This document shows, in pieces, positions 7,820-14,724 of a DNA stretch of 21,585 nucleotides. The stretch spans positions 1 to 21,585 of the forward strand of contig DIXH01000005.1 of the NCBI GenBank assembly GCA_002428605.1, written 5' to 3'. Both the position numbers and the translations under genes were made by a program. The notes below the pieces were generated by a model that was not told the origin of the DNA, searched no databases, and saw only the letters and a program-made list of their open reading frames with translations. This stretch comes from Clostridiaceae bacterium UBA6085 (GTDB lineage: Bacteria > Bacillota > Clostridia > Clostridiales > Clostridiaceae). How positions within the stretch are numbered: the stretch's first letter is position 1; each line of letters begins with the position of its first letter.

Positions 7820-8128
7820 CAATAATACCTCCTGATTTTTTTATGGTAGATCCCCCACCAAGTCCTCATGAAAGTGATCCTTATCAATTCCCTCCCCTGT
7901 GGATTAATTTTCCATGTAAAGTCAGTACGGGCATATCCTCCATACCCTGTCCGTAGCATCAGTGTTGAACCCTGTATACGATTAAATGGATCGGATTTTT
8001 TTAGCTAAAATCAAATGCTGAAGGAATTGTCCATTTCCTTACCTGCCTTTGCTTTCAGCTTCCGAGCATCAATGGTTCCAGAGAAATTACACTTAAGCGT
8101 GGTTTCCAAGGTGCGATTTTTCCATCGC
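7820..8128 (-). promoter_or_regulatory. Long structured 5' leader of the hydroxybutyrate dehydrogenase gene
   Basis: About 310 bases separate the predicted transcript start from the ATG and hold no gene. On the minus strand an AAGGAA/TTCCTT hairpin (8021-8040) competes or stacks with a GCTGAA/TTCAGC pairing, and a TTTTAGCTAAAA dyad follows at about 8000-8010. I do not recognise a known riboswitch, T-box or attenuator terminator. The rest of the gap up to 8405 holds the promoter and repeats listed separately and no clear terminator for the LysR gene. Confidence 0.45.
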
Positions 8129-8134
8129 CTCTAC

Positions 8135-8163
8135 ATTATAGCATGAATACATTTGTTTCTCAA
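8135..8163 (-). promoter_or_regulatory. Sigma-A promoter of the hydroxybutyrate dehydrogenase gene
   Basis: The minus strand reads TTGAGA (8158-8163), a 17-base spacer, then TATAAT (8135-8140) with a TG extension (TGCTATAAT). The predicted start is near 8128. Confidence 0.75.
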
Positions 8164-8203
8164 AACACATTTGTAATCCTTTTTAAATGACGATTTTACA
8201 AAT
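8149..8203 (-). repeat. Repeats around the dehydrogenase promoter (possible operator)
   Basis: ACAAATGT occurs twice on the minus strand, at 8149-8156 and 8167-8174, flanking the -35 box with an 18-base offset. The second copy is also one arm of a perfect 8-bp inverted repeat, ATTTGTAA (8169-8176) with TTACAAAT (8196-8203). The binding protein is unknown. Confidence 0.45.
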
Positions 8204-8248
8204 TGATACCCCAAAACAGCCCCAAAGTCCTTGATATCTAAAGCTTTT

Positions 8249-8268
8249 ACATGAATGCACTTTCATGT
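8249..8268. repeat. Dyad ACATGAA-N6-TTCATGT upstream of the dehydrogenase promoter
   Basis: A perfect 7-bp inverted repeat with a 6-base centre lies about 85 bases upstream of the -35 box. Its size fits a dimeric regulator site; no regulator can be assigned. Confidence 0.4.
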
Positions 8269-8405
8269 TTACAGCCACACTTATAAAAAAATATTTTCGA
8301 ATGATGCTCTTATGGTTTCAATCCCATCCTTTCAAAAGGCATGAAATCAAATCTCAGTAACAAATCATTCAGTTCAGTTTCTGATCATTCCTGAAGCTTA
8401 AGCTG

Positions 8406-9302
8406 CTATTTCCAATGCCTGTCGGAACTTTTGTCTGCTGCATCCTTAAGTATTGAGATCCATGCATCCAGAGGCTCCTTTTGCAGCTTTTCTTCGTTAA
8501 ATCCAAGCACATGATATCGGTATACAGGAGGGTCAATGGAAATATATTCTATCGAATCCTGAGTATGTGCCATAGATGCGGGAATGAATGAGCATCCCAA
8601 TCCATCCGAAACCAGTTCCTTAACAGCTTCAATGTTGTTGATCTCGAACGCAATTTTAGGAGTTACCCCGGCTTGTACGAGAATCGCATCTTCAAGCGCA
8701 CGGAAAGCGGTACCTTGCTTTGCCAGAATGAGCTTGTATCCTGAAAGGTCCTTCCGGCCATCACTTTCTCCCTGAGATGCTGTTCTTTTTGGGATTGCCT
8801 TAAGAATCTCTTCTTTCATCAAAAGCTCCCAGTGCCCATTAACATCATACTGGTCGGTAAGAGTTAGCATCGCCATTTTAATATCACCGGCTTCCAGCAT
8901 CTTCAGGACAGGTCGCACATTGCCTTCTATGATATCGAAGACTATATCCGGTCTTATATCCCTGAACCTTCGTGCCCCTTCCAAAAACAGGTTAAGGATT
9001 TCCCTGGAGGTAATCCCGATCCTCCATTTGTTGCGCTCTGATATCCTGCTATCCTGAATCTTCAGGTATACCTGCTCCTTTATATGTAGTATCTCCTTTG
9101 CCCCCTCCAGGTATATTGCTCCGGCTGGTGTCAATACAAGCTCCTGCTTCCCCCTCTCAAACATAAGGACCCCAAGTTCCTTTTCCAGGTTCAGTAAAAA
9201 CTGACTCAATGTGGATTGTGAAACAAACAGGTGTTCCGCCGCCTTGCTGATGCTCTTTTGTTTTGCGATCTCCATGAAATAAGACTCAGCTTTAGTATTC
9301 AC
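8406..9302 (-). CDS. LysR-family transcriptional regulator
   Basis: The 298-residue protein has the LysR N-terminal winged helix (AAEHLFVSQSTLSQFLLNLEKELG within residues 1-60), a linker helix and a two-lobed effector domain from about 90 to 290. The effector domain starts at WRIGITSREI, and GLGCSFIPASM is in its usual C-terminal place. The effector is unknown. The start is GTG at 9302 with GGAGG six bases upstream. It is divergent from the enolase-superfamily gene, the classic LysR arrangement, and a dyad in that gene's promoter is a plausible target. The dehydrogenase gene lies downstream on the same strand but has its own promoter. Length is typical. Confidence 0.92.
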   Translation of the reverse strand: MNTKAESYFMEIAKQKSISKAAEHLFVSQSTLSQFLLNLEKELGVLMFERGKQELVLTPAGAIYLEGAKEILHIKEQVYLKIQDSRISERNKWRIGITSREILNLFLEGARRFRDIRPDIVFDIIEGNVRPVLKMLEAGDIKMAMLTLTDQYDVNGHWELLMKEEILKAIPKRTASQGESDGRKDLSGYKLILAKQGTAFRALEDAILVQAGVTPKIAFEINNIEAVKELVSDGLGCSFIPASMAHTQDSIEYISIDPPVYRYHVLGFNEEKLQKEPLDAWISILKDAADKSSDRHWK

Positions 9303-9352
9303 AATCTTCCTCCGTATCGTTTTTTCCGATTGGCTTCTCCAATATTATGAAT

Positions 9353-9381
9353 TTGCCCTGAAATACTTGCTTCAGTATACT
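9353..9381 (+). promoter_or_regulatory. Promoter of the enolase-superfamily gene with embedded LysR-type dyad
   Basis: TTGCCC (9353-9358), a 17-base spacer and TATACT (9376-9381) form a good sigma-A promoter with a start near 9388. The spacer carries CTGAA-N8-TTCAG (9358-9375). An overlapping ATAC-N8-GTAT (9364-9379) is one base longer in the centre than the ATAC-N7-GTAT LysR box of BenM/CatM. No clear -35 is seen for the divergent LysR gene. Confidence 0.65.
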
Positions 9382-9446
9382 AAAAATACAAGGCTACCTC
9401 AATGGATGAGCTATTATCCCAAATTACCAAAGGAGAGGATCCTATT

Positions 9447-10616
9447 ATGTTCCCTATCGATGTCAACCAGGAAATCACCTTTTCAAAAGCCGTCTACTAC
9501 AACTTTCATCCTGTGAAGGTAAAGAAGCCCTGGCGTGACGCCACAGGTGGCTTCGGAAATTTCGTACCTTTGCAGGCCTGGGTTGAGATATACGATTCAG
9601 AGGGCTACAGCGGAGCCACCTTTTGTTCAAAGGGAATGCTTGAAAACATCCTGCCTGCAATTATGACAGGCGAGACAAAAACCTATGCTGACTGGTACGA
9701 GGCTCTTTATTGGAAACTGCGTAATTTTGGGTTTCAAAGCGGGCAGATAGTAGACCTCGGTCAGCTGGACCTGATAATGCTTGAGATCCTTGCCAAGCGA
9801 AAGAGTATGCCCCTCCACCGCTATCTTGGTGCAAAAAAGGATTGGGCCGCCTGCTACAAAGGTGGAGGATCCCTCCTTTCAGATGATGATGACCTCGTAT
9901 CCGATATGGTCAGATACGTGGAGGAAGGCTACAAGACAATAAAGTTCAAAGTCGGAAGCGACTGGGGTCGGAACATGGACCGTGACATCCTTCGCATGAA
10001 GAAGGTCAGGGATGCAGTCGGAAACGATATAGAGATAGCAATCGACGGGAACCAGGTCTGGAATGCGAAAGACGCTGTAATCTTCGCTGACAGGGTCAGA
10101 AAGTATAATCCGGCCTGGTACGAAGAACCCGTTCACTCACATGACATGAATTCCATCAAGTCTGTCAGGGAACAGTCAGGGATGGTAATCGGCTACGGAG
10201 AATCCATGCGTAACTACTTTGCATTTGAAACCTATGCAGAAAAGGGTGTCGACCACCTTATGCCACTTGTAGGCCGCATGAGCAAAATGGAGGACCTCCT
10301 CAAAATCAGAGATTATTGCAGGGAAAAGGGTCTTCGTTTCTCTTCAGGGGGTACGATCTGGACCAATGCCATATTTGGCGCTCTGTATGATGAAAATGAG
10401 TTGCTTGAAAACCACGAACCCATGACACAGCCTATCGGGGAATGTCTCACTGTAAAACCGGAAGAAAAAAACGGAAGATTATACCTTCCGGATATCATAG
10501 GCAGCCCAATCCGCCTGGATGTGCAGGGAATGGAAAGCCGAGGCCTGTTGGAGAGCGTCCGCTATATTTACGCGGACAAGCTTAATCAGCAGTTCGCAGT
10601 CAGGGGTGCATACTAG
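9447..10616 (+). CDS. Enolase-superfamily enzyme (mandelate racemase/muconate-lactonizing type), substrate unknown
   Basis: The 389-residue protein has the capping domain followed by the TIM barrel of the superfamily. Counting from the longest frame (404 residues from 9402), the KxK base motif is K181-F-K183, and the metal ligands are D215 (AIDGNQ), E241 (WYEEP) and E267 (GYGES), with the usual 26-residue spacing. Where mandelate racemase has its His-Asp dyad this protein reads MPLVGRMSKM and FSSGGT, so the dyad is absent. The reaction is probably abstraction of a proton alpha to a carboxylate, but racemase, dehydratase or cycloisomerase cannot be told apart. The start at 9447 is chosen because GGAGAGG precedes it and the predicted transcript starts at about 9388; the ATG at 9402 lacks a ribosome binding site. 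It is divergent from the LysR gene, its likely regulator. Confidence 0.85.
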   Translation: MFPIDVNQEITFSKAVYYNFHPVKVKKPWRDATGGFGNFVPLQAWVEIYDSEGYSGATFCSKGMLENILPAIMTGETKTYADWYEALYWKLRNFGFQSGQIVDLGQLDLIMLEILAKRKSMPLHRYLGAKKDWAACYKGGGSLLSDDDDLVSDMVRYVEEGYKTIKFKVGSDWGRNMDRDILRMKKVRDAVGNDIEIAIDGNQVWNAKDAVIFADRVRKYNPAWYEEPVHSHDMNSIKSVREQSGMVIGYGESMRNYFAFETYAEKGVDHLMPLVGRMSKMEDLLKIRDYCREKGLRFSSGGTIWTNAIFGALYDENELLENHEPMTQPIGECLTVKPEEKNGRLYLPDIIGSPIRLDVQGMESRGLLESVRYIYADKLNQQFAVRGAY

Positions 10617-10679
10617 GGCTGCTAGAAAACCCTTATTTCATTGCACCACTTGCTTTATTTGATGCTTAATTGCTAATAG

Positions 10680-10714
10680 ACCCGTAACCTATTGTATTTC
10701 AATAAGTTACGGGT
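10680..10714. terminator. Long hairpin between convergent genes, probable bidirectional terminator
   Basis: ACCCGTAAC (10680-10688) pairs with GTTACGGGT (10706-10714). After one mismatch TATTG pairs with CAATA around a TATTT loop. It lies between the convergent enolase-superfamily and antitoxin genes. T-tracts are poor on both sides, so termination strength is uncertain. The rest of 10617-10835 is AT-rich with no gene. Confidence 0.5.
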
Positions 10715-10835
10715 TAACTGCAAGGATCGGTTAAAATTTGCATGGGTTTGATTGATTACATTTCAATACGATATACTCAAATGAATAAATAACTGTCCAT
10801 CCCCAAAAAATGAGAGTTCACCTTATTTCAGCAGG

Positions 10836-11837
10836 TCACAGTTCAACATGCTTGGCATAATCATAAGAAATGATTTCACCCTGTCTAGTTTCCATATAAC
10901 CAATCTCTTTATGGGCATACTGGGAAATTTCTTTCGATCCAAAGTTCTCAAATTTCTTGTATACCCTTTGCAAAACACTGATTTCCTCAACACTTAAAAT
11001 GCTTTCATATTCATTGCAGTCAGGAATTATCTGATGCTTCTCATATCCATTGTCAACCTTAATATCGACATGGATTATTTTAAGGGCTTCGAGCATACCA
11101 AACAACACGTCATAATGCTGTGGAACTGGTCCGTAAGGCAGATGTACATATTGCGCACCTGTAATTGATACTCCATTTTCCTTATAGAAAATCATGTCCG
11201 AGTAATTTAAGAGTTTTAATAGTTTTACCTTTAAAAGGCCCTCACAAATATTAGCAAAAAAAAGGACGGCAGCATAGAATTTTTCAAAGTCAAAAACCTT
11301 ATAACCATTCTCAATACTCGGTTTTTTCAAAAAAAATGAACTTATGAATCTATCATTGTTATTTCTCTCGATTTCAGGCTCCAAATCATTCAACCTTTTT
11401 TCAAGTCTATCCTTTTGAACCTCATCAAGCCCAGTCTCATTATTGGATAAATACTCCCTCATATTCTGAGGATCCCGGAGAAATATCAGCAGGCTGTTAT
11501 GCGCTTTGTCCTGCAGTGAACCGTTCTCATACCTGCGAATTGTCTTGTCTCCCCAATTCAGGAGCTTGGAAAAGCCTCTCTGACTCAATCCATATTGTTC
11601 CCTTATCTGCCTTATTTCTTCAGCTGTCAAAAGTTTATGCCTTTGGCGATAAATATTATAGGCATTTACCAGCGTGGCATTATCCAGCTCCTCATCGTAC
11701 AATTGCTCACCGCATTCTAAGCAGGTCCTTATCCTGGCATCAACGTCAATCTTCTCACCAAATATTTCGTATGTTTCGTTTGTATTTAAAATTCTTGTTA
11801 AGACCATCTTTTGGCAAGAATCACAATATTTGTCCAT
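10836..11837 (-). CDS. Antitoxin: YgiT-type zinc finger, Xre HTH and Panacea (DUF4065) domain
   Basis: This 333-residue protein (from ATG 11837) has an MqsA/YgiT-like zinc finger with C5-x2-C8 and C39-x2-C42. An Xre helix-turn-helix follows (about 70-106, YGLSQRGFSKLLNWGDKTIRRY). A charged linker leads to a C-terminal Panacea/DUF4065 domain (about 182-333, with LLKLLNYSDMIFY and YVHLPYGPVPQHY). In known systems of this kind the protein neutralises a neighbouring toxin and represses its own promoter. The longest frame begins with GTG at 11846, but AGAGGTGG five bases before 11837 favours the ATG. It follows a broken MqsR-like toxin gene by 23 bases, the toxin-first order of mqsRA loci. The gene is visibly AT-richer than the flanking metabolic genes, suggesting transfer. 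Confidence 0.88.
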   Translation of the reverse strand: MDKYCDSCQKMVLTRILNTNETYEIFGEKIDVDARIRTCLECGEQLYDEELDNATLVNAYNIYRQRHKLLTAEEIRQIREQYGLSQRGFSKLLNWGDKTIRRYENGSLQDKAHNSLLIFLRDPQNMREYLSNNETGLDEVQKDRLEKRLNDLEPEIERNNNDRFISSFFLKKPSIENGYKVFDFEKFYAAVLFFANICEGLLKVKLLKLLNYSDMIFYKENGVSITGAQYVHLPYGPVPQHYDVLFGMLEALKIIHVDIKVDNGYEKHQIIPDCNEYESILSVEEISVLQRVYKKFENFGSKEISQYAHKEIGYMETRQGEIISYDYAKHVEL

Positions 11838-11860
11838 TATTTCCACCTCTCAATGTGATT

Positions 11861-12200
11861 TCAAAATTCATCAACATGGAACCCAATGCATTTCAATACT
11901 TCGGACTCATTAACAAAAGCCACCTTGATCTTAATATAGAATCTAATTCCCCTAATCATCGTCTTGAATTTCCAAATATCACCTGGTTGATCAAAATCCT
12001 TCTTCAGACCCTTTTAGTAATCAATTATTTTCAGGTCCAATATTTCTTCTTTAGCATCTAAAATTGTCAATCCTATTTTAGCAAGTGCTTGCATGTTCTT
12101 ATCTCTAGGTATGAATTCACACTTGCCAGCTGAAACCAATTTTTTTGACTTCTCTAAAAACGCCGATATTTCAAGTCTCCTGCCCCATTACACAAAACAT
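11861..12200 (-). pseudogene. Broken MqsR-family toxin gene (frameshift plus in-frame stop)
   Basis: An excellent AAGGAGG precedes the ATG at 12200, but that frame ends after nine codons at 12171. From about 12176 a different frame is open and reads LEISAFLEKSKKLVSAGKCE, then FIPRDKNMQALAKIGLTILD, then ILDLKIIDY. A TAA at 12014-12016 interrupts it, and the same frame continues DFDQPGDIWKFKTMIRGIRF, YIKIKVAF and LKCIGFHVDEF to a TGA at 11861. The order RxKNxQxL, DY, DIWxF, YIKI, CIxFH matches MqsR-family ribonuclease toxins of about 100 residues. Two separate lesions argue against a single sequencing error. The toxin-first order and 23-base gap to the antitoxin fit the known operon plan. No start codon serves the main frame downstream of its own upstream stop, so full-length product is not expected. 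Confidence 0.82.
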
Positions 12201-12223
12201 GTTACCTCCTTGTGTGTAAATAG

Positions 12224-12252
12224 ATTATATACTTTATAAAATTCAACATCAA
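12224..12252 (-). promoter_or_regulatory. Sigma-A promoter of the toxin-antitoxin locus
   Basis: The minus strand reads TTGATG (12247-12252), a 17-base spacer and TATAAT (12224-12229). The -35 box touches the end of the 36-bp palindrome. The promoter looks intact even though the first gene is dead, so the antitoxin is probably still made. Confidence 0.75.
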
Positions 12253-12286
12253 TGATAAATGCGGTCATATGACCGCATTTATCATT
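12251..12286. repeat. Perfect 36-bp palindrome upstream of the toxin-antitoxin promoter
   Basis: The left half AATGATAAATGCGGTCAT is followed with no spacer by its exact reverse complement. It abuts and overlaps by two bases the -35 box. It may be the operator for the Xre/YgiT antitoxin, or a terminator-like hairpin for the upstream membrane-protein genes, but it lacks a T-run on either strand. The rest of 12287-12414 is AT-rich and shows only a short direct repeat of CGCCTGAT. Confidence 0.85.
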
Positions 12287-12414
12287 TTGAATATCAATAA
12301 TTTAACTCAATTTCATATTCTAAAATACTAAACCATAAACGATTAGTGTATTGCGCCTGATAATTAGCTTTGATCTTCCTAACGCCTGATTATGTGAAAC
12401 AATACTTGTCCATT

Positions 12415-12810
12415 TCAACCCAGTTTCCTGAACCTTGCGTATGCGATCGGTCCTAAGAACATCAGAACAATTGAAACATAGATACCGATACCGAGGAAGA
12501 TTATCCCCATCGTATCATTGCCCAGTCCGGTGAGGATATTGAGTCCTATGAATATTGCTGTCCAGATGATACTCATGCGCAGCGCTCTGCCTTTGGTTTC
12601 AGGCTTCAGGAAAGCTGCTGCGGCAAATGCGGCAAAACCTATGGGAATTGCCGCCCCAAGGAACATCATGCTCACATTGGCGGCACGGATCTCATCAGAT
12701 ACCTTTGTCGGATCAGGCTGACCAAGCAAGATCGACACAAGCAGCTCAAGCATGAGGGTAACAACGAAGAGAAGCAGCCCCACAAAAATATCCTTAACCA
12801 GATTCTTCAT
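12415..12810 (-). CDS. Small four-helix membrane protein, function unknown
   Basis: The 131-residue protein has four hydrophobic segments, near residues 8-30, 47-68, 81-97 and 101-122, and a short basic C-terminus (RFRKLG). Between helices 1 and 2 lies a polar loop (GQPDPTKVSDEIRAAN). I do not recognise the family. The ATG has AGGAGG six bases upstream; that site overlaps the stop of the preceding small membrane-protein gene, 12 bases away. The two are almost surely one transcript and perhaps one complex. No catalytic or binding motif is visible. Confidence 0.75.
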   Translation of the reverse strand: MKNLVKDIFVGLLLFVVTLMLELLVSILLGQPDPTKVSDEIRAANVSMMFLGAAIPIGFAAFAAAAFLKPETKGRALRMSIIWTAIFIGLNILTGLGNDTMGIIFLGIGIYVSIVLMFLGPIAYARFRKLG

Positions 12811-12822
12811 GATGAACCTCCT

Positions 12823-13134
12823 TTAGTGCGGATAAAGCACCTCACCAGCTGCAAACAGGATCAGAAGCAGCCCGAATGCGCCGCAAACGAAAGCTATAAG
12901 TGAGAATTCCTTTTTGAACAGGGATTTCAGGAATGCGAAAAACGCAAGCGACCCGACTAGAAATGCTGCAATCATTATAAGTGCTGCTGGCATGTTGCCG
13001 AAAAACCCGTCCCCGCCAGTGTGGAACTCAGGCTTCATGACAAGCTTTCTCGCATAATACAGGGCAAAAAATCCTAATGCGAATACAACAGACCATCTTC
13101 CCGGACTGGTTCCCGGGTATACCCGAAACCTCAT
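12823..13134 (-). CDS. Small three-helix membrane protein, function unknown
   Basis: Read from the ATG at 13134 the protein has 103 residues. It begins MRFRVYPGTSPGRWSVVFAL and ends AAGEVLYPH, with about three membrane segments between. The N-terminal YPGTxxGxWS and the C-terminal GExLxPH ending recur, as I recall, in small uncharacterised Bacillota membrane proteins; no function is known to me. The frame is open to 13170, but the predicted transcript start is at about 13168 and a GGGAG lies nine bases before 13134, so the shorter form is preferred. It is the first gene of a two-gene operon with the four-helix protein. Confidence 0.68.
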   Translation of the reverse strand: MRFRVYPGTSPGRWSVVFALGFFALYYARKLVMKPEFHTGGDGFFGNMPAALIMIAAFLVGSLAFFAFLKSLFKKEFSLIAFVCGAFGLLLILFAAGEVLYPH

Positions 13135-13174
13135 CCTAATCATCTCCCGCCTTTTTATTATCCCCTTCATCTAC

Positions 13175-13183
13175 ATATTAGCA
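13175..13183 (-). promoter_or_regulatory. Possible extended -10 promoter of the two membrane-protein genes
   Basis: The minus strand reads TGCTAATAT, with -10 TAATAT at 13175-13180. No good -35 is found. Its position supports the start codon at 13134. Confidence 0.4.
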
Positions 13184-13283
13184 CTTGCTGATACCTGTTC
13201 ATATCGCATAGCACCTAAGGAAACCCCTGCAATTCAATGTTTACAGAAAATTTATCACAAATGCTTAATTCGTTTAAAGTAAC

Positions 13284-13311
13284 AGCCCTGAAGGCATTTA
13301 CCTTCAGGGCT
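13284..13311 (-). terminator. Terminator hairpin of the fructose PTS operon
   Basis: A perfect 11-bp stem, AGCCCTGAAGG with CCTTCAGGGCT, encloses a 6-base loop just past the last PTS gene. The following minus-strand sequence GTTACTTTAA is only moderately T-rich. Confidence 0.7.
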
Positions 13312-13321
13312 TTAGCGTCTA

Positions 13322-14692
13322 TTAAACTTCGAATTTTTCTCTCTTCTTGAGTGCTGCGAGCATTACTCCGCCGACTACTGTTCCTACCACTATTGACAGG
13401 AAGTACATCGGAAGGTTTCCTACCGCATTAGGTATTGGAAGAACGAAGATTCCGCCATGTGGTACTGCAAGGGTAGCCTTGAATATCATGGAAAGTGCTC
13501 CGGTTATTGCAGATCCAACCATTATCGAAGGTATTACCCTCAGAGGGTCTGCTGCTGCGAACGGTATCGCGCCTTCAGTTATGAATGAGGCTCCAAGTGC
13601 CCATGCTGCCTTTCCTGCTTCCCTTTCTTCCTCGGTGTACTTGTTCTTTGCAAGTACTGTTGAGAGTGCTATGGCAAGAGGAGGTACCATACCGGCTGCC
13701 ATTACAGCTGCCATTATCATTGAAGGTTCGCCGCTGGCGATCGTCGCTGCTCCGAATGTGTAAGCCGCCTTGTTTACAGGTCCGCCCATGTCAAACGCCA
13801 TCATGAGTCCGAGTATCGCTCCAAGCAATCCAGCGTTTGCTCCGCTGAGGCCCTTGAGCCACGCAACCATAGTGTCGTTTATTGCCTTTACCGGTCCGCC
13901 GAGAACAAATATCATGATAAGTCCTACGATCAAAGTTGACAGAACTGGCAGTATTAGTACAGGCATCAGTCCTTCAAGGGACTTTGGAAGCTTTATGAGC
14001 TTTCTGAGGTAGAGGACAACATATCCTGCGAGGAAACCGGCGAGCATACCACCAAGGAATCCTGCTCCTACGCTTCCTGCGATGAGTCCGCCTACCATAC
14101 CTGGTACAAGACCCGGCCTGTCAGCTATCGAGAACGCTATGTAGCCTGCAAGTATCGGAACCATGAGTCCGAATGCTCCGCTTCCGCCACCCATCTGCAT
14201 GAGAGCTGCAGCTATTGAGCCTTCCTGCTCAAACGCCTTGATACCGAATGCGAAGGAGAATGCTATGAGGAGTCCTCCTGCGACAACGAATGGTATCATG
14301 TAGGATACACCGGTCATGAGGTGCTTGTATGCGCCTGTCTTCGGCTTCTTTTCAATTACCTTTGACGCCTGTTCCTGGACTGCTGCAACCGGCTTCGCCT
14401 GTGCTGCTCTCTCAAGGAGACCCTTTGCATCCTTTATCGCATCCTTTACAGATACCTCGATTACCGGAAGGCCCTTGAACCTTTCCTTGTCAACCTTGGT
14501 GTCTACAGCGAGGATCACCGCGCTTGCGTTCCTGACATCCTCCGCGGTAATTACGTTCTCTGCTCCGACTGACCCCTGAGTCTCAACCTTGATCTCATGC
14601 CCCATCTGCTTCGCAGCCATCTGGAGCGCCTCCGCCGCCATGTAGGTGTGGGCTATGCCTGTTGGGCAAGATGTTACAGCTACAAATTTCAT
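13322..14692 (-). CDS. fruA: PTS fructose transporter subunit IIBC
   Basis: This membrane protein imports fructose and phosphorylates it to fructose 1-phosphate. Counting from the ATG at 14692 (456 residues), the IIB domain comes first (about 1-100) with the phosphocysteine Cys9 in TSCPTGIAHTYMAAEA. A linker rich in Ala, Val and Lys leads to the IIC domain (about 120-456) with roughly eight to ten membrane segments, the AFDMGGPVNKAAY signature and the late FITEGAIPFAAADP block. The frame is open four codons further to 14704, but MKFVAVTSCPTG is the usual family start and the ribosome binding sequence would touch the earlier ATG. EIIA is a separate gene just upstream in the operon; EI and HPr are not in the window. 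A hairpin terminator follows. Confidence 0.94.
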   Translation of the reverse strand: MKFVAVTSCPTGIAHTYMAAEALQMAAKQMGHEIKVETQGSVGAENVITAEDVRNASAVILAVDTKVDKERFKGLPVIEVSVKDAIKDAKGLLERAAQAKPVAAVQEQASKVIEKKPKTGAYKHLMTGVSYMIPFVVAGGLLIAFSFAFGIKAFEQEGSIAAALMQMGGGSGAFGLMVPILAGYIAFSIADRPGLVPGMVGGLIAGSVGAGFLGGMLAGFLAGYVVLYLRKLIKLPKSLEGLMPVLILPVLSTLIVGLIMIFVLGGPVKAINDTMVAWLKGLSGANAGLLGAILGLMMAFDMGGPVNKAAYTFGAATIASGEPSMIMAAVMAAGMVPPLAIALSTVLAKNKYTEEEREAGKAAWALGASFITEGAIPFAAADPLRVIPSIMVGSAITGALSMIFKATLAVPHGGIFVLPIPNAVGNLPMYFLSIVVGTVVGGVMLAALKKREKFEV

Positions 14693-14724
14693 CTTTTTGT
14701 CCATCCTTTCGTAATCTTATTTTG

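Noticed and set aside
8063..8080. Minus-strand TGGAACCATTGATGCT, with GG-N10-GC spacing like a sigma-54 promoter
   Set aside because: Only part of the consensus is matched, no sigma-54 activator gene is in the window, and a much better sigma-A promoter lies just upstream.
8100..8130. Minus-strand AGGCGATGGAAAAATCGC looked like the start of a fluoride riboswitch
   Set aside because: The downstream conserved AAC loop and closing CUC pairing are missing and the neighbouring gene is not fluoride-related.
8314..8325. GGTTTCAATCCC, similar to the end of many CRISPR repeats
   Set aside because: It occurs once only, with no second copy or spacer-like spacing and no cas gene nearby.
11516..12061. 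A 181-codon open frame on the plus strand across the toxin-antitoxin region
   Set aside because: It is antisense to the antitoxin start and the toxin remnant, lacks a ribosome binding site and shows no domain.
12145..12152. Run of seven A in the toxin remnant as a possible programmed frameshift site
   Set aside because: The frame is already closed by a TGA upstream of this run and a second in-frame stop lies downstream, so slippage here would not restore the protein.
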